NCBI GenBank assembly: GCA_028277445.1
Contig: JANQGG010000023.1
Coordinates: forward strand, 62,001-126,000
Length of the DNA stretch: 64,000 nucleotides
Direction: 5' to 3'
Origin: Chloroherpetonaceae bacterium
GTDB lineage: Bacteria; Bacteroidota; Chlorobiia; Chlorobiales; Chloroherpetonaceae
The position numbers and the translations under genes were made by a program. The stretch's first letter is position 1. Each line of letters opens with the position of its first letter. This document shows, one piece after another, positions 8,505 to 17,459 of this stretch. Under the pieces are notes generated by a model. The model saw nothing but the letters and a program-made list of their open reading frames with translations. It was not told the origin of the DNA and made no database searches.

Positions 8505-9164
8505 CTAGACACCCAAATCTTTTTCAGGATTAAAGTATTCTACTCCCGCATTATGTTTTCTGTTACAAATCAGTGAATAAATAAGCTCAAAATCATCTTC
8601 GTTAGATACGAAATCCAAAGTCGAAACATTAATGATTAATAAAGGGGTTTTTTTATAAGATGCATAAAACTGATTATAAGCTTTATGCAAATCCTCTATG
8701 TAGCGTTTGGAAATCAGTTTTTCGTAAGGGCGATTTCGTGACATAATATTTTTCATTAAACGATCCGGATCGGATTGCAAATACACCACCATATCTGGGG
8801 CTGTTAGCTTTTCGCGCAACGATTGTGATATGATTTGGTATATCCTGTATTCGTCTTGGCTGAGTGTGAGCTGGGCAAATATGTCATCTTTATCAAACGT
8901 GTAGTCGGTGATCAGGTAGTCATAAAAAAGATTATAACTGTTGAATTGCTTGAGTTGAGAGTATCGGCTAACCAGGAAAAACAATTGAGTTTGAAAGGCC
9001 AAACTGCCGGGATCTTCATAAAATTTTCTTAAAAACGGATTTCCCTCATAGGTTTCCAACACCAAATTCGAGCGAAGTCGTGTGGAAAGTTCTTTGGCTA
9101 AGCTGGTTTTGCCAACGCCAATGACGCCTTCAATAGATATGTATTTTGCAAAGGGATTATCCAC
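8505..9164 (-). CDS. Deoxynucleoside kinase (dGK/dCK/TK2 family)
   Basis: Phosphorylates deoxynucleosides for nucleotide salvage in the cytosol. The 219 residues start with a P-loop, GVIGVGKTS at 13-21. A conserved glutamate follows in VLETYEGNPFL. LAFQTQLFFLVSRYSQL is the substrate-site helix typical of the deoxynucleoside kinase family, and ITDYTFDKDDIFAQ and VVYLQSDPDRLMKNI match the remaining motifs. Start codon is GTG at 9164; the gap to the upstream glutaredoxin-like gene is only 10 bp, so they are probably co-transcribed. Which deoxynucleoside is preferred cannot be told. Confidence 0.88.
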   Translation of the reverse strand: MDNPFAKYISIEGVIGVGKTSLAKELSTRLRSNLVLETYEGNPFLRKFYEDPGSLAFQTQLFFLVSRYSQLKQFNSYNLFYDYLITDYTFDKDDIFAQLTLSQDEYRIYQIISQSLREKLTAPDMVVYLQSDPDRLMKNIMSRNRPYEKLISKRYIEDLHKAYNQFYASYKKTPLLIINVSTLDFVSNEDDFELIYSLICNRKHNAGVEYFNPEKDLGV

Positions 9165-9174
9165 AAAATTTGGG

Positions 9175-9423
9175 TTAAGAACTTTCTTTATAGAGTTTCT
9201 CTTTTAATTCCAACTCATAAATATGATGTTTGAATGCTAATCGGCCATTGATGAAAACGACCGGTATTTTATGTCCGTATTCCTGGATCAAATGAGCGTC
9301 GTCCTGAATTTTAATTTCTCGAAGTTCAAAGTCAATTTCCTTCTTGACTTTCAAAAGCACAGTTTTCGCCTCATCGCATAAGCAGCATTCATCTTTGGTA
9401 TAAATTTCAATTAATGGCAGCAT
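9175..9423 (-). CDS. Glutaredoxin-like (DUF836-type) thiol protein
   Basis: An 82-residue thioredoxin-fold protein. The redox motif is C13-C14-L-C16 (a CxxC in KDECCLCDEAK), and the cis-proline loop is KIPVVFING. It is shorter than classical glutaredoxins and has the ECCLCDEA pattern common in the DUF836 group, whose physiological partners are poorly known. The gene lies between hisS and the deoxynucleoside kinase gene, on the same strand, with short spacers of 34 and 10 bp. A role as a thiol-disulfide reductase is inferred from fold and motif only. Confidence 0.85.
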   Translation of the reverse strand: MLPLIEIYTKDECCLCDEAKTVLLKVKKEIDFELREIKIQDDAHLIQEYGHKIPVVFINGRLAFKHHIYELELKEKLYKESS

Positions 9424-9457
9424 TATATCAATGTGATTACTTTTCTTGAAAAGTAGT

Positions 9458-10738
9458 TTAAGCTATGCACAACTCAATGGCATTTAACAGTTTTGTTTCG
9501 ATGTCTTCAAGCGAAAGCGTTTCTTGCTTGGAACTTTCAAGATGTTTGAGCGCATACATTTGCGATTCCAGCTCTCTTTGACCAACAATAAGCACATATT
9601 GCGCCCCAAGTCGATTGGCTTCGCGCATTTGTGCTTTCATGCTTCGCTCCTGCAGATCAATTTCGGCGGCAATGCCTTTTACTCTGAATTGATGAACCGT
9701 TTTAAACGCCCAAGTTTTCGCTTCTTTGGTTTGCAAAACCACATACACCGTTGGCGCATTGGGTTTGATTTCACTGAAAAGATCCAGTTTATCCATTGTG
9801 ATAATCAATCGCTCAATACCGGCAGCAAAACCGACGGCGGGTACAAGCTGTTTACTTCCTAAAATCTTTGAAAGTCCATCATATCTACCACCACCTGCCA
9901 AAGCGTTTTGAGCGCCAAGTTCATTGCCGATCAACTCAAATGCGGTATGAGAATAGTAATCCAGCCCGCGAACCAAACGATGATCAATCTCAAAATCTAT
10001 GGAATAAGCCTTTAGGCACGATTGAACGTGTTGAAAGTAATTCATTGAGTCCTGATCCAATGCATCGATCAGTTTTGGCGCATCATGGATCAGGGTTTGC
10101 AAATCGGGATTTTTAGAATCGAGAATTCTTAGGGGATTGGTTTCAAACCGCACTTTTGAAATATCGTCCAGTGTGTCGAAGTGCGGTTTAAAGTAAGCTT
10201 GTAATTGTTCACGATACTTTAACCGGCTTTCGGGATCGCCCAAGCTGTTGATTTTCAGCGTTGAATGCTTTACGCCGAGCGCTTTGAAGATGGTCATCAT
10301 TAATGCGATTGTTTCAGCATCCGATTCAGGGGTTTGGCTGCCGATGCATTCCGAACCGAATTGCCAAAACTGGCGCTGCCGGCCGGCTTGGGGTCGTTCT
10401 TTTCTGAACAACTCACTGATGTAAAAAAGCTTTGTTGTAGCAGAAATGTTCGAAAGATTGTGCTGAAGATGCGCTCTCATAACTGAGGCGGTCATTTCTG
10501 GCCGAAGGGTTAAAGACGGCGAGGATTCTTCGGGCCGAAAAGAATACATTTCTTTTCCGACAATATCGGTGGTTTCACCAATCCCTCGTTGAAACAAAGC
10601 GGTTTCTTCAAAAACCGGCGTGCGAATTTCCTGATAACCAAAGCGGTGAAATAGTCGTCGGAGAGTCGTTTCGATATAGTGCCATTTGTGGATTTCGGAA
10701 GGTAGGATATCTTTGGTGCCCTTGATTGTTTTAAACAT
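9458..10738 (-). CDS. hisS: Histidyl-tRNA synthetase
   Basis: Charges tRNA-His with histidine. A class II synthetase: KGTKDILP at the N-terminus, motif 2 around FRKERPQAGRQRQFWQFGSE, the histidine-binding LVRGLDYYSHTAFE, and motif 3 near GFAAGIERLI. A C-terminal anticodon-binding alpha/beta domain follows. I place the start at ATG 10738 (MFKTIKGT), the usual HisRS N-terminus and about 426 residues; the longer frame needs a TTG at 10747. It lies 20 bp downstream of ptsN and 34 bp upstream of the glutaredoxin-like gene. Confidence 0.96.
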   Translation of the reverse strand: MFKTIKGTKDILPSEIHKWHYIETTLRRLFHRFGYQEIRTPVFEETALFQRGIGETTDIVGKEMYSFRPEESSPSLTLRPEMTASVMRAHLQHNLSNISATTKLFYISELFRKERPQAGRQRQFWQFGSECIGSQTPESDAETIALMMTIFKALGVKHSTLKINSLGDPESRLKYREQLQAYFKPHFDTLDDISKVRFETNPLRILDSKNPDLQTLIHDAPKLIDALDQDSMNYFQHVQSCLKAYSIDFEIDHRLVRGLDYYSHTAFELIGNELGAQNALAGGGRYDGLSKILGSKQLVPAVGFAAGIERLIITMDKLDLFSEIKPNAPTVYVVLQTKEAKTWAFKTVHQFRVKGIAAEIDLQERSMKAQMREANRLGAQYVLIVGQRELESQMYALKHLESSKQETLSLEDIETKLLNAIELCIA

Positions 10739-10757
10739 GAGGATCAAATAACAAGTC

Positions 10758-11228
10758 TCAAATTTCAGGAAATGCTTTTTCTTCTTTTGTGAAAATCTCT
10801 AAAATATCTTCAACGGATTTAACGGAAAATAATTGCTGGCGAATTTCATCTCTACTGGCCACTCGCGAAATTCGGCTTAATAATTTGAGATGCTGAGCTA
10901 ACATTTGTTCGGGCGTTGCCAGTAAAAATACCAGGCGTACCGGTTCGTTATCAATCGCATTAAAATCAACGCCGTTTTTTAAGATGGCAAAAGCCAGAAG
11001 CGGTTTTTTAACAGCCATGGTTTTGGCATGAGGCAAAGCAATGTTCTTTCCGATACCTGTCGACATTTCATCCTCCCGCTTTAACACATCCTTCTGAAGT
11101 TTTGAAGGATCAATTAAATGAGGATGATCTGCAACAAGATTGAGCATTGTTTCTATGATATCCGGCTTATTTTTTTTATCCAAGTCGAGGAGAATGTATT
11201 CTTTCGATAATAGATCAGAAAGCTTCAT
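10758..11228 (-). CDS. ptsN: PTS IIA-like nitrogen-regulatory protein PtsN (EIIA-Ntr)
   Basis: A 156-residue PTS EIIA type 2 (mannitol/fructose-class) domain standing alone, as in EIIA-Ntr. The phosphorylatable histidine is His67 in GIGKNIALPHAKT. FLLATPEQMLAQHLKLLSRI is the second conserved block. EIIA-Ntr proteins are regulators rather than sugar transporters; they receive phosphate from an EI-Ntr/NPr chain, and no EI or HPr gene is visible here. It lies upstream of hisS on the same strand, with a 122-bp spacer to cdsA. Confidence 0.88.
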   Translation of the reverse strand: MKLSDLLSKEYILLDLDKKNKPDIIETMLNLVADHPHLIDPSKLQKDVLKREDEMSTGIGKNIALPHAKTMAVKKPLLAFAILKNGVDFNAIDNEPVRLVFLLATPEQMLAQHLKLLSRISRVASRDEIRQQLFSVKSVEDILEIFTKEEKAFPEI

Positions 11229-11350
11229 TATGCAGTGGTTAAATTCTTACAATGAAATCAGTTACTCAAAAAAAAGTATGACCGGACAAATGGACTGATA
11301 AATAAACAAAAATATACTAAAACATCCATCAATTAATTTGAATAAATCGC

Positions 11351-12163
11351 TTAAATCAACACATTTTGATAGTATAAATAGACGAACGGGGAAACAAAGC
11401 ACAATGAATCGAACCGATCAAAAAATCCCCCATGGCCGGGTATAAATTCGGAAGAGTCTTTATGTTGGCTGTCGCGTTTAAACATAGATTCAATCAGGTC
11501 GCCGGCTGGTGAAAGAAAACCAATCATAGAACCCAACATTAATGCCTCAACGGTTGAAAATTGATTCTCGAGCAAAAATTGGTTAAGAAGGTACCCAATC
11601 CCAATACTACCTAACAGACCAAAAATGACCCCTTCCCATGTTTTCTTGGGTGAAATGCGTTCGAAAAACTTTTTTTCAATGATTTTTTGACCAAGCCAAC
11701 GCCCGCCGAAATATGCAAAGGTATCCGAGGCCCACACACACAGGAGCACGGTTATGACAAAGTAGCCGGTTTCATCCATCTGACGGAGTAATACCAGTGA
11801 TCCGAAAGAAAGCGGAATGTAAAACGTGGATAAAAGCGCCGTAGAAATATTGAATATTGGGGACTTTTGCCGTCGGAAAAGCTCCAGACCGTTAAAGCTT
11901 ATAATCGGAATAAGAACCGCAAGCCAATACTCAGTGAATTTATAATAAAAGTTCAGAAGAATTAACGCTGAAAATATCAAGACCAACCAACCAAGCGGGG
12001 TTACGGATTTTGCACGTTGCATCAGGTTAAGCTCATGAACGGAGAACAAAACAATAATCAACATAAGGCCTAAAAAATAAAGATCACCAAGTAAGATGAT
12101 CCATATCAATAGAGGCGCTCCAATAAATCCAATAATAATTCGTTTTTTAAGGTTTGAAGTCAC
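11351..12163 (-). CDS. cdsA: Phosphatidate cytidylyltransferase CdsA
   Basis: Makes CDP-diacylglycerol from phosphatidic acid and CTP, the branch point of phospholipid synthesis. The 270-residue protein has about seven hydrophobic segments. The C-terminal CDS signature is clear: SPKKTWEGVIFGLLGS, then SPAGDLIESMFKRDSQHKDS and PGHGGFFDRFDSL. The start is a GTG at 12163 with an AAGGAG eight bases upstream, one of the clearest ribosome-binding sites in the window. The CDP-diacylglycerol it makes would feed PgsA, encoded at 38.1-38.7 kb. Its neighbours on the minus strand are ptsN and a CPBP protease gene. Confidence 0.95.
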   Translation of the reverse strand: MTSNLKKRIIIGFIGAPLLIWIILLGDLYFLGLMLIIVLFSVHELNLMQRAKSVTPLGWLVLIFSALILLNFYYKFTEYWLAVLIPIISFNGLELFRRQKSPIFNISTALLSTFYIPLSFGSLVLLRQMDETGYFVITVLLCVWASDTFAYFGGRWLGQKIIEKKFFERISPKKTWEGVIFGLLGSIGIGYLLNQFLLENQFSTVEALMLGSMIGFLSPAGDLIESMFKRDSQHKDSSEFIPGHGGFFDRFDSLCFVSPFVYLYYQNVLI

Positions 12164-12300
12164 GTGTTAAACTCCTTTAAAAGAATCTCACTCACTAAAG
12201 GTATAGGTTAAAAACAATGATTTGAATTATAAATCTTATTCCAAGCTTTAATTGCGTTGAAATGAGATGATAATTCTGACATGATTCAATTATTTGAAAA

Positions 12301-13317
12301 TTAAACACTGTTCATTCGGGTGCGAACAGCCTGTAGATAATATCGAAAAGACAACAAACATAAAAACGTGGAAACTGTTATAAAAAGCATTGATTCTAAT
12401 GTAAACACAGTGTTTTGAAAGGAATCCAAGACGCCAATGTTTTGATCAAGGGTTAAAAGCATAACGACAACCGAAAAAAAGTTGTTGGCAAAATGCGCAG
12501 TCATTGAAACAGCAATGGAGTCCGATTGATATCTTAAATACGAAATGAAAACACCTAAAGCAACCAAAGGCATAAATTCAAACAGATTTAAATGAAATGC
12601 ACCAAAGATAGTTCCGGTAATGATAATGGTTGCAAATGGCTTAAGGGCTCTGGAAAAATTTTTTTGAATGTAACCTCTAAATAGCAATTCTTCACAAATT
12701 GCTGGCGTGGCTGCAATCAAACCGACAACGGCAAAAAATTCTAGCGGGGAGCGCACCTGAGTAAGCTGCTTGATTATGGTTTCAAAGGCTTTCTGGTCGG
12801 TTTTTAATTCCTCGCCGGTTCCGAATACAAAGTCAACAAACTCCAATTGAATCTCGCCGATTAAACTTAGCAAAGGGTGCAAAAGGATAATGCTTAATGA
12901 CGCAAAAAAAAGTTCATTAAGAGACGGTTTTACATTAATGCCTAGAAACGATCGATTGAGCTTTGAAAACGGATTCCACTCGCCGGTATGAAGGGGAACC
13001 AAAATCAAAATTGGCCCGGCGATGATAATAACCTGCGCTAAAAACTGAACCCAACGAATGGCGGAAAGATTTTCGTCGTTGATGATCAGTTGCAAATTTT
13101 CGGCGTTTTTTACAAATGATTCAAAACTTTTTTCCGAAGCCAAAATTGTGAATAAACTCCCGATAATGCTGTATGTGGCAAGAATAAATATTAAAACCAG
13201 CACATTAATAATGAGCGGTGAAAATCGCTCATGTTCAAAAAAACCATGGTAATGTAATGAATCGGCTGATGTTGGGTAAAATGTACGGTTGGATTCGGGT
13301 GTATCGGTATTGGCCAT
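12301..13317 (-). CDS. CPBP family intramembrane glutamic endopeptidase
   Basis: A 338-residue multi-pass membrane protein of the CPBP (CAAX protease/bacteriocin-processing, ABI) family. The conserved motifs are present: EELLFRGY (Glu209-Glu210, Arg214), GAFHLNLFEF (His242), and SMTAHFANN (His275, Asn279). These residues form the catalytic glutamate/histidine centre in Rce1-type proteases. The bacterial substrate is usually unknown, and none is indicated here. The N-terminal 30 residues are polar and cytoplasmic-looking. It lies 21 bp downstream of the DUF3108 gene, so the two may be co-transcribed. Confidence 0.9.
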   Translation of the reverse strand: MANTDTPESNRTFYPTSADSLHYHGFFEHERFSPLIINVLVLIFILATYSIIGSLFTILASEKSFESFVKNAENLQLIINDENLSAIRWVQFLAQVIIIAGPILILVPLHTGEWNPFSKLNRSFLGINVKPSLNELFFASLSIILLHPLLSLIGEIQLEFVDFVFGTGEELKTDQKAFETIIKQLTQVRSPLEFFAVVGLIAATPAICEELLFRGYIQKNFSRALKPFATIIITGTIFGAFHLNLFEFMPLVALGVFISYLRYQSDSIAVSMTAHFANNFFSVVVMLLTLDQNIGVLDSFQNTVFTLESMLFITVSTFLCLLSFRYYLQAVRTRMNSV

Positions 13318-13338
13318 AATGTTGATGTAATGAGCGCC

Positions 13339-14265
13339 TTAAAAATTCATTTTTGAGGTTAATTTGTAACGATTACCCTTAATTTCATTAATCTCAGCTT
13401 TTAAGGAACCAACAGCTACTTTAATAGCAATTCTGAGAGGGATATTGTTTTTATCATCAGTCATCCAAATCATTATTTTGCCTTCACTTTTAAACAAACC
13501 GGCGCCAAGCACCAAAGGTTCGACAACAACCGTTTTAAAAACACCCAAATCAGTTTCTATAAGGTCTCGTTTATGAATTTTTATATCAAGTTTGTAATTT
13601 TTGCGATCGCTAAAGTTCTCAAGAGTAATAATATCCCCTTTTTTATACTTTTTAAGGTTCAATGTTCGAATGTAAAAGTATGCCGATAAAATATCGTGTG
13701 TATACGGATTGATATCGAAGACTTTTTTACGATACTGAGACCACACTTTACCCTGTTCATGAAAAAACTCCAACACATTTTTTCGCTTGTAATTACCTTC
13801 GTGCACACGCCGGGTAAACCGCAATGGAAACTGGCCGGATTTATCAATAAAAGTTTCGTAGGTGTCATCAACTTTAAAGAAATTATCAAATAACGGCACA
13901 GTTCTGGCATTATACACAATATGGTAGCAGTCTCGCGAGCGAATTGTGGTATCGCCATAAACCAAAATCTCGGTATTTACCGCTTTGATCGGGCCATATT
14001 TTATGCTGTATTTGAGACTTTCACCGATTTGATAAGTGTTGTTTGGATGGGTTCTGTAGTTGAATGATTGGTGATTTTTGTGATTGAGCAGCAACGAATC
14101 CAGTCCCGAAAGTTCATCCGATGCGCTATCCAAGGTTAGTGCGGACTTAGCGTTTTGGTCGTCAGTAAATGAGCTCGGGGGCGACTCTGCATGACTTATC
14201 CCATTAGAACCCCAAGGGCTAAGTAAAAATAAACACAGGCTAAAGCGCCAAATTAAATTTTTCAT
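13339..14265 (-). CDS. DUF3108 domain-containing exported protein
   Basis: A 308-residue protein with a Sec-type signal peptide (WRFSLCLFLLSPWG core, cleavage probably near residue 25). The mature part matches DUF3108: YQIGESLKYSIKYGPIKA near the start, then VDDTYETFIDKSGQFPLRF, and a C-terminal VEPLVLGAGLFKSEGKI and MTDDKNNIPLRI. These are beta-rich periplasmic proteins common in FCB bacteria; the function is not established. It is encoded directly upstream of the CPBP protease gene. A 107-bp gap separates it from the upstream epimerase gene. Confidence 0.82.
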   Translation of the reverse strand: MKNLIWRFSLCLFLLSPWGSNGISHAESPPSSFTDDQNAKSALTLDSASDELSGLDSLLLNHKNHQSFNYRTHPNNTYQIGESLKYSIKYGPIKAVNTEILVYGDTTIRSRDCYHIVYNARTVPLFDNFFKVDDTYETFIDKSGQFPLRFTRRVHEGNYKRKNVLEFFHEQGKVWSQYRKKVFDINPYTHDILSAYFYIRTLNLKKYKKGDIITLENFSDRKNYKLDIKIHKRDLIETDLGVFKTVVVEPLVLGAGLFKSEGKIMIWMTDDKNNIPLRIAIKVAVGSLKAEINEIKGNRYKLTSKMNF

Positions 14266-14372
14266 TACAAACGTTTTTGGCGTTTCTGGTAATTAAACTT
14301 TTGGCATTTGACGACAATTGCCTGGCAATGGTTTCACGGGCATTGTGACGGGGATCAATACGCCAAGATAGC

Positions 14373-15344
14373 TTAATCCACATTTTCGGGTTTAATATAC
14401 TTTTCTTTAACCCAATCATGAAATTTTGCCATACCATCTTTAAATGGCGTGGTAACATGATAATCCAGGATGGATTGCGCTTTTTCAATGCTGGCATAAG
14501 TTTGCGGCACATCGCCGGGCTGTTCGGGCAAGGTTTCCTTCCGGGCTTGTTTGCCAAATTGAGCCTCCATAAGTTCCACCAATTCCGATAAACGCGTTGG
14601 CGTGTTGTTGCCTAAATTAATGATTTCATAACGCGAAGTCTTAAAATGCATTGCCGCCACGATACCTTGAACAATATCATCGATATAGGTGTAGTCGCGC
14701 CGTGTGGAACCATCTCCGTAGATTTGTATGGGCGATTCTTCCAGGATTTTTCGCGCAAATTTGTGAATAGCCAAATCCGGGCGTTGCCTGGGACCATAAA
14801 CCGTAAAGAAGCGTAGTCCAATAAATCGTATATCGTAAAGATGGCTATAGACATGCCCCAGAAGTTCCCCGGCTACTTTTGAAGCGGCATATGGGCTGAT
14901 TGGCATAAGCACATGATCGTCTTCATGCCAGGGGACATTTGGATTTACGCCGTAAACGCTGCTCGAAGAGGCAAAAACAAACTGCTTGCAACCGGCATGT
15001 TTAGCCAGCTCTAAAAGATTTTGCGTACCCTGAACATTCACCTGTTGATACGTGACCGGATCCTGAATGCTTGGTCGAACTCCGGCTTTTGCTGCTAAAT
15101 GAACCACCACCTGAAAATCCAGAGGTAATTCTTGCATCAGGGCGTTTTGATCGCGAATGTCCAGTTCATAGAGTGTGTAATTGGGATGAATGCGATGATG
15201 GTGAATATTTTCTTCTTTTATGGCACGATCGTAAAACGGATCGAAATTATCAATACAGCTTACTTTCCAATCTTCTTCGAGCAGCTTATCAATTAAATGA
15301 CTTCCGATAAAACCGGCGCCGCCGGTAACTAACGCATGTTTCAT
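14373..15344 (-). CDS. NAD-dependent nucleotide-sugar epimerase (UDP-glucuronate 4-epimerase-like)
   Basis: An extended short-chain dehydrogenase of 323 residues. The NAD-binding motif GGAGFIGS starts at residue 8. The catalytic S/Y-xxx-K is in SPYAASKVAGE, and RFFTVYGPRQRPD and GDGSTRRDYTYIDD are the substrate-domain motifs. IDNFDPFYDRAIKE near the N-terminus is typical of UDP-glucuronate 4-epimerases, which make UDP-galacturonate for surface polysaccharides. UDP-galactose 4-epimerase activity cannot be excluded. It starts 5 bp after the stop of the MsbA-like exporter gene, suggesting co-transcription. The product could supply the glycosyltransferase locus that diverges just upstream. Confidence 0.88.
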   Translation of the reverse strand: MKHALVTGGAGFIGSHLIDKLLEEDWKVSCIDNFDPFYDRAIKEENIHHHRIHPNYTLYELDIRDQNALMQELPLDFQVVVHLAAKAGVRPSIQDPVTYQQVNVQGTQNLLELAKHAGCKQFVFASSSSVYGVNPNVPWHEDDHVLMPISPYAASKVAGELLGHVYSHLYDIRFIGLRFFTVYGPRQRPDLAIHKFARKILEESPIQIYGDGSTRRDYTYIDDIVQGIVAAMHFKTSRYEIINLGNNTPTRLSELVELMEAQFGKQARKETLPEQPGDVPQTYASIEKAQSILDYHVTTPFKDGMAKFHDWVKEKYIKPENVD

Positions 15345-15349
15345 AAGTA

Positions 15350-17284
15350 TTAGTTTAGAAAGGATTCGGTTTGGTTGTTATTCTGAAATTGCATCTCATA
15401 GAGGCGTTTGTATATTCCATCCAGATGAAGAAGTTCGTCGTGACGACCAGTTTCTAAAATAATGCCTCGGTCAAGAACAACAATTTTATCCGCATTTTTA
15501 ATGGTAGATAATCGATGAGCGATCACAATGGATGTTCGGTTTTCCATGGCTTGATCAATAGCCTCTTGAACAATCTTTTCAGATTCGTTATCCAGTGCGC
15601 TGGTAGCTTCATCGAAGATTAAAATCGGTGGATTTTTCATCATTGCTCGTGCAATGGAAATGCGCTGGCGCTGACCGCCAGATAAGCGCAGGCCACGATC
15701 GCCGATATTGGTTTTGTACTGATCAGGGGTGTCTTCAATAAAATGATGTGCATTGGCAATTTTTGCCGCATCCAAAATCAACTCTTCTTTGAACTCTTTA
15801 GGCGAGCCATAAGCAATGTTTCCAGTAATGGAGTCGTTGAACAAAATCACTTCCTGACTAACTACACCGAAAATCTTGCGGAACTGTTCAATATCATACT
15901 CACGAATGTCTTTGCCATCAACTTTAATAGAACCTTCATCCACATCATAAAAACGAAGAATCAAATCCACAAGGGTTGATTTTCCCGATCCTGATGATCC
16001 AACAAATGCAACCGTTTCCCCTTTTTTAATCTCAAGTGAAATATTTTTGAGCACATAGCCATCTTCCAGATTTTTATTGTACCGAAACGATACATTATCC
16101 AATTGAATTGAGCTTCGGAATTCCGAGATTGACTCAGCGCCGTTTTTCATGTTCGGTTCAATGTCTAAAATATTAAAGAGTTTTTTTGCTGAACCAATGC
16201 CTTCCTGAATTTTGGTGTTTGCTTCGGCAATGGATTTTATGGGGCTCATGGTTGAAAAAAGCGCAAAGGCAAAAACGATCAGTTCAAGCGATGAAAGCTC
16301 GCCTTTAAAGACTTGCAAGCCGCCAAACCATAAAGCCAGCGCAATGGCCGAAACACCCAGAGTTTCGTTCAATGGGCCAATTATACCTCTTAAAGACGCT
16401 GCCTTGAGTTCGGTTCTGCGAAGGTCGTTGGTAAAATGTCTGAACTTTTCGGACTCACGGATTTCCATTGCATTGGTTTTGACAAGCTTAATGCCGTTAA
16501 AAACCTCTTGCAATCGTGAGTTTATGGTACCTAATCGGGATTGAATAGAAATGGCGTAGTTTCGGATTTTCTTACCAAATATTCGTATGCTAATCAGGCT
16601 GAAAATGGATACTAAAAATGCAAAAACGGTCAGTTTCCAACTAATAATAACCAAAACAACAATGTAGAAGAAAACCAGAAACGGGTTACGTATAATATTG
16701 ATAAACGTAGAACTAATGGCACGATTCACCACGCTAACTTCATGATGCACATAGTTCATTAATGTACCGACGCGGTTTTCATTAAAATATGAAAGTGGCA
16801 TGTTGAGGATTTTGGTAAAGACATCATCCCGCAATTTTTTGGCGGCCTTCGTTTGTATGCGTATGACCAACTGATTATTCAGGTAAAGAAAGAAGTTTTT
16901 TAATACGAACGCCGCAACCAAAAAGAGGCAAATGTTTAAAAGCGTTTGTTCTTTGGAGTTGGCTTGTAGCGCATCATTAAATAGCTCTTTGACTGTTTCT
17001 TTATAAGAATCCATGTTAAAAGAACCCATCATGTCTTTTGGGCTTTCAACGCTAAGTGATGCATCTTGGTTTTTCTCTTCTTCGGGCACCGAACTCATGT
17101 TTTGTTGAGGTGCAACTTGTTCGGTTTTTTGGGTATCGGCGTCGAAGACGGTTCTCAGCAAAGGCAGAATCGTATAGATAGAAACAACGCTGAGTAATGA
17201 AGTTATAAGGCTTGCAACTACAGTCAGAACAATCTGATGTTTGGCAGGAGCCAGGTATTTTAAAATTCGAATATATAATTTCAT
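15350..17284 (-). CDS. MsbA-like ABC exporter (fused membrane and ATPase domains)
   Basis: A half-size ABC exporter of about 644 residues. Six transmembrane helices lie in the first 350 residues, with a long periplasmic insertion after helix 1 rich in Gln, Glu and Lys. The C-terminal ATPase has Walker A GSSGSGKST, signature LSGGQRQRISIARAM, Walker B ILIFDEATSALD and the H-loop IAHRLST. By family and by position between sugar-nucleotide and glycosyltransferase genes, it probably flips lipid A or another lipid-linked glycan across the inner membrane. I prefer ATG 17284 (MKLYIRILKYL) as start; an upstream ATG at 17320 adds 12 residues. It is divergent from the GT9 gene at 17460. Confidence 0.9.
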   Translation of the reverse strand: MKLYIRILKYLAPAKHQIVLTVVASLITSLLSVVSIYTILPLLRTVFDADTQKTEQVAPQQNMSSVPEEEKNQDASLSVESPKDMMGSFNMDSYKETVKELFNDALQANSKEQTLLNICLFLVAAFVLKNFFLYLNNQLVIRIQTKAAKKLRDDVFTKILNMPLSYFNENRVGTLMNYVHHEVSVVNRAISSTFINIIRNPFLVFFYIVVLVIISWKLTVFAFLVSIFSLISIRIFGKKIRNYAISIQSRLGTINSRLQEVFNGIKLVKTNAMEIRESEKFRHFTNDLRRTELKAASLRGIIGPLNETLGVSAIALALWFGGLQVFKGELSSLELIVFAFALFSTMSPIKSIAEANTKIQEGIGSAKKLFNILDIEPNMKNGAESISEFRSSIQLDNVSFRYNKNLEDGYVLKNISLEIKKGETVAFVGSSGSGKSTLVDLILRFYDVDEGSIKVDGKDIREYDIEQFRKIFGVVSQEVILFNDSITGNIAYGSPKEFKEELILDAAKIANAHHFIEDTPDQYKTNIGDRGLRLSGGQRQRISIARAMMKNPPILIFDEATSALDNESEKIVQEAIDQAMENRTSIVIAHRLSTIKNADKIVVLDRGIILETGRHDELLHLDGIYKRLYEMQFQNNNQTESFLN

Positions 17285-17459
17285 ACAAAGGATAATAATC
17301 GATCTAAATTGCGCATGCAAACCTGAGTATTATCGGATCATCAAAACTTTAAATATAGTTAATCTATGTTGAAATTGAGATATTCTTTTACGATTAATGT
17401 TATATTAAAAGTTTATGCGGTTTACAAAAAGCATTTTGCTGTTTAATTAGCTCAATAGG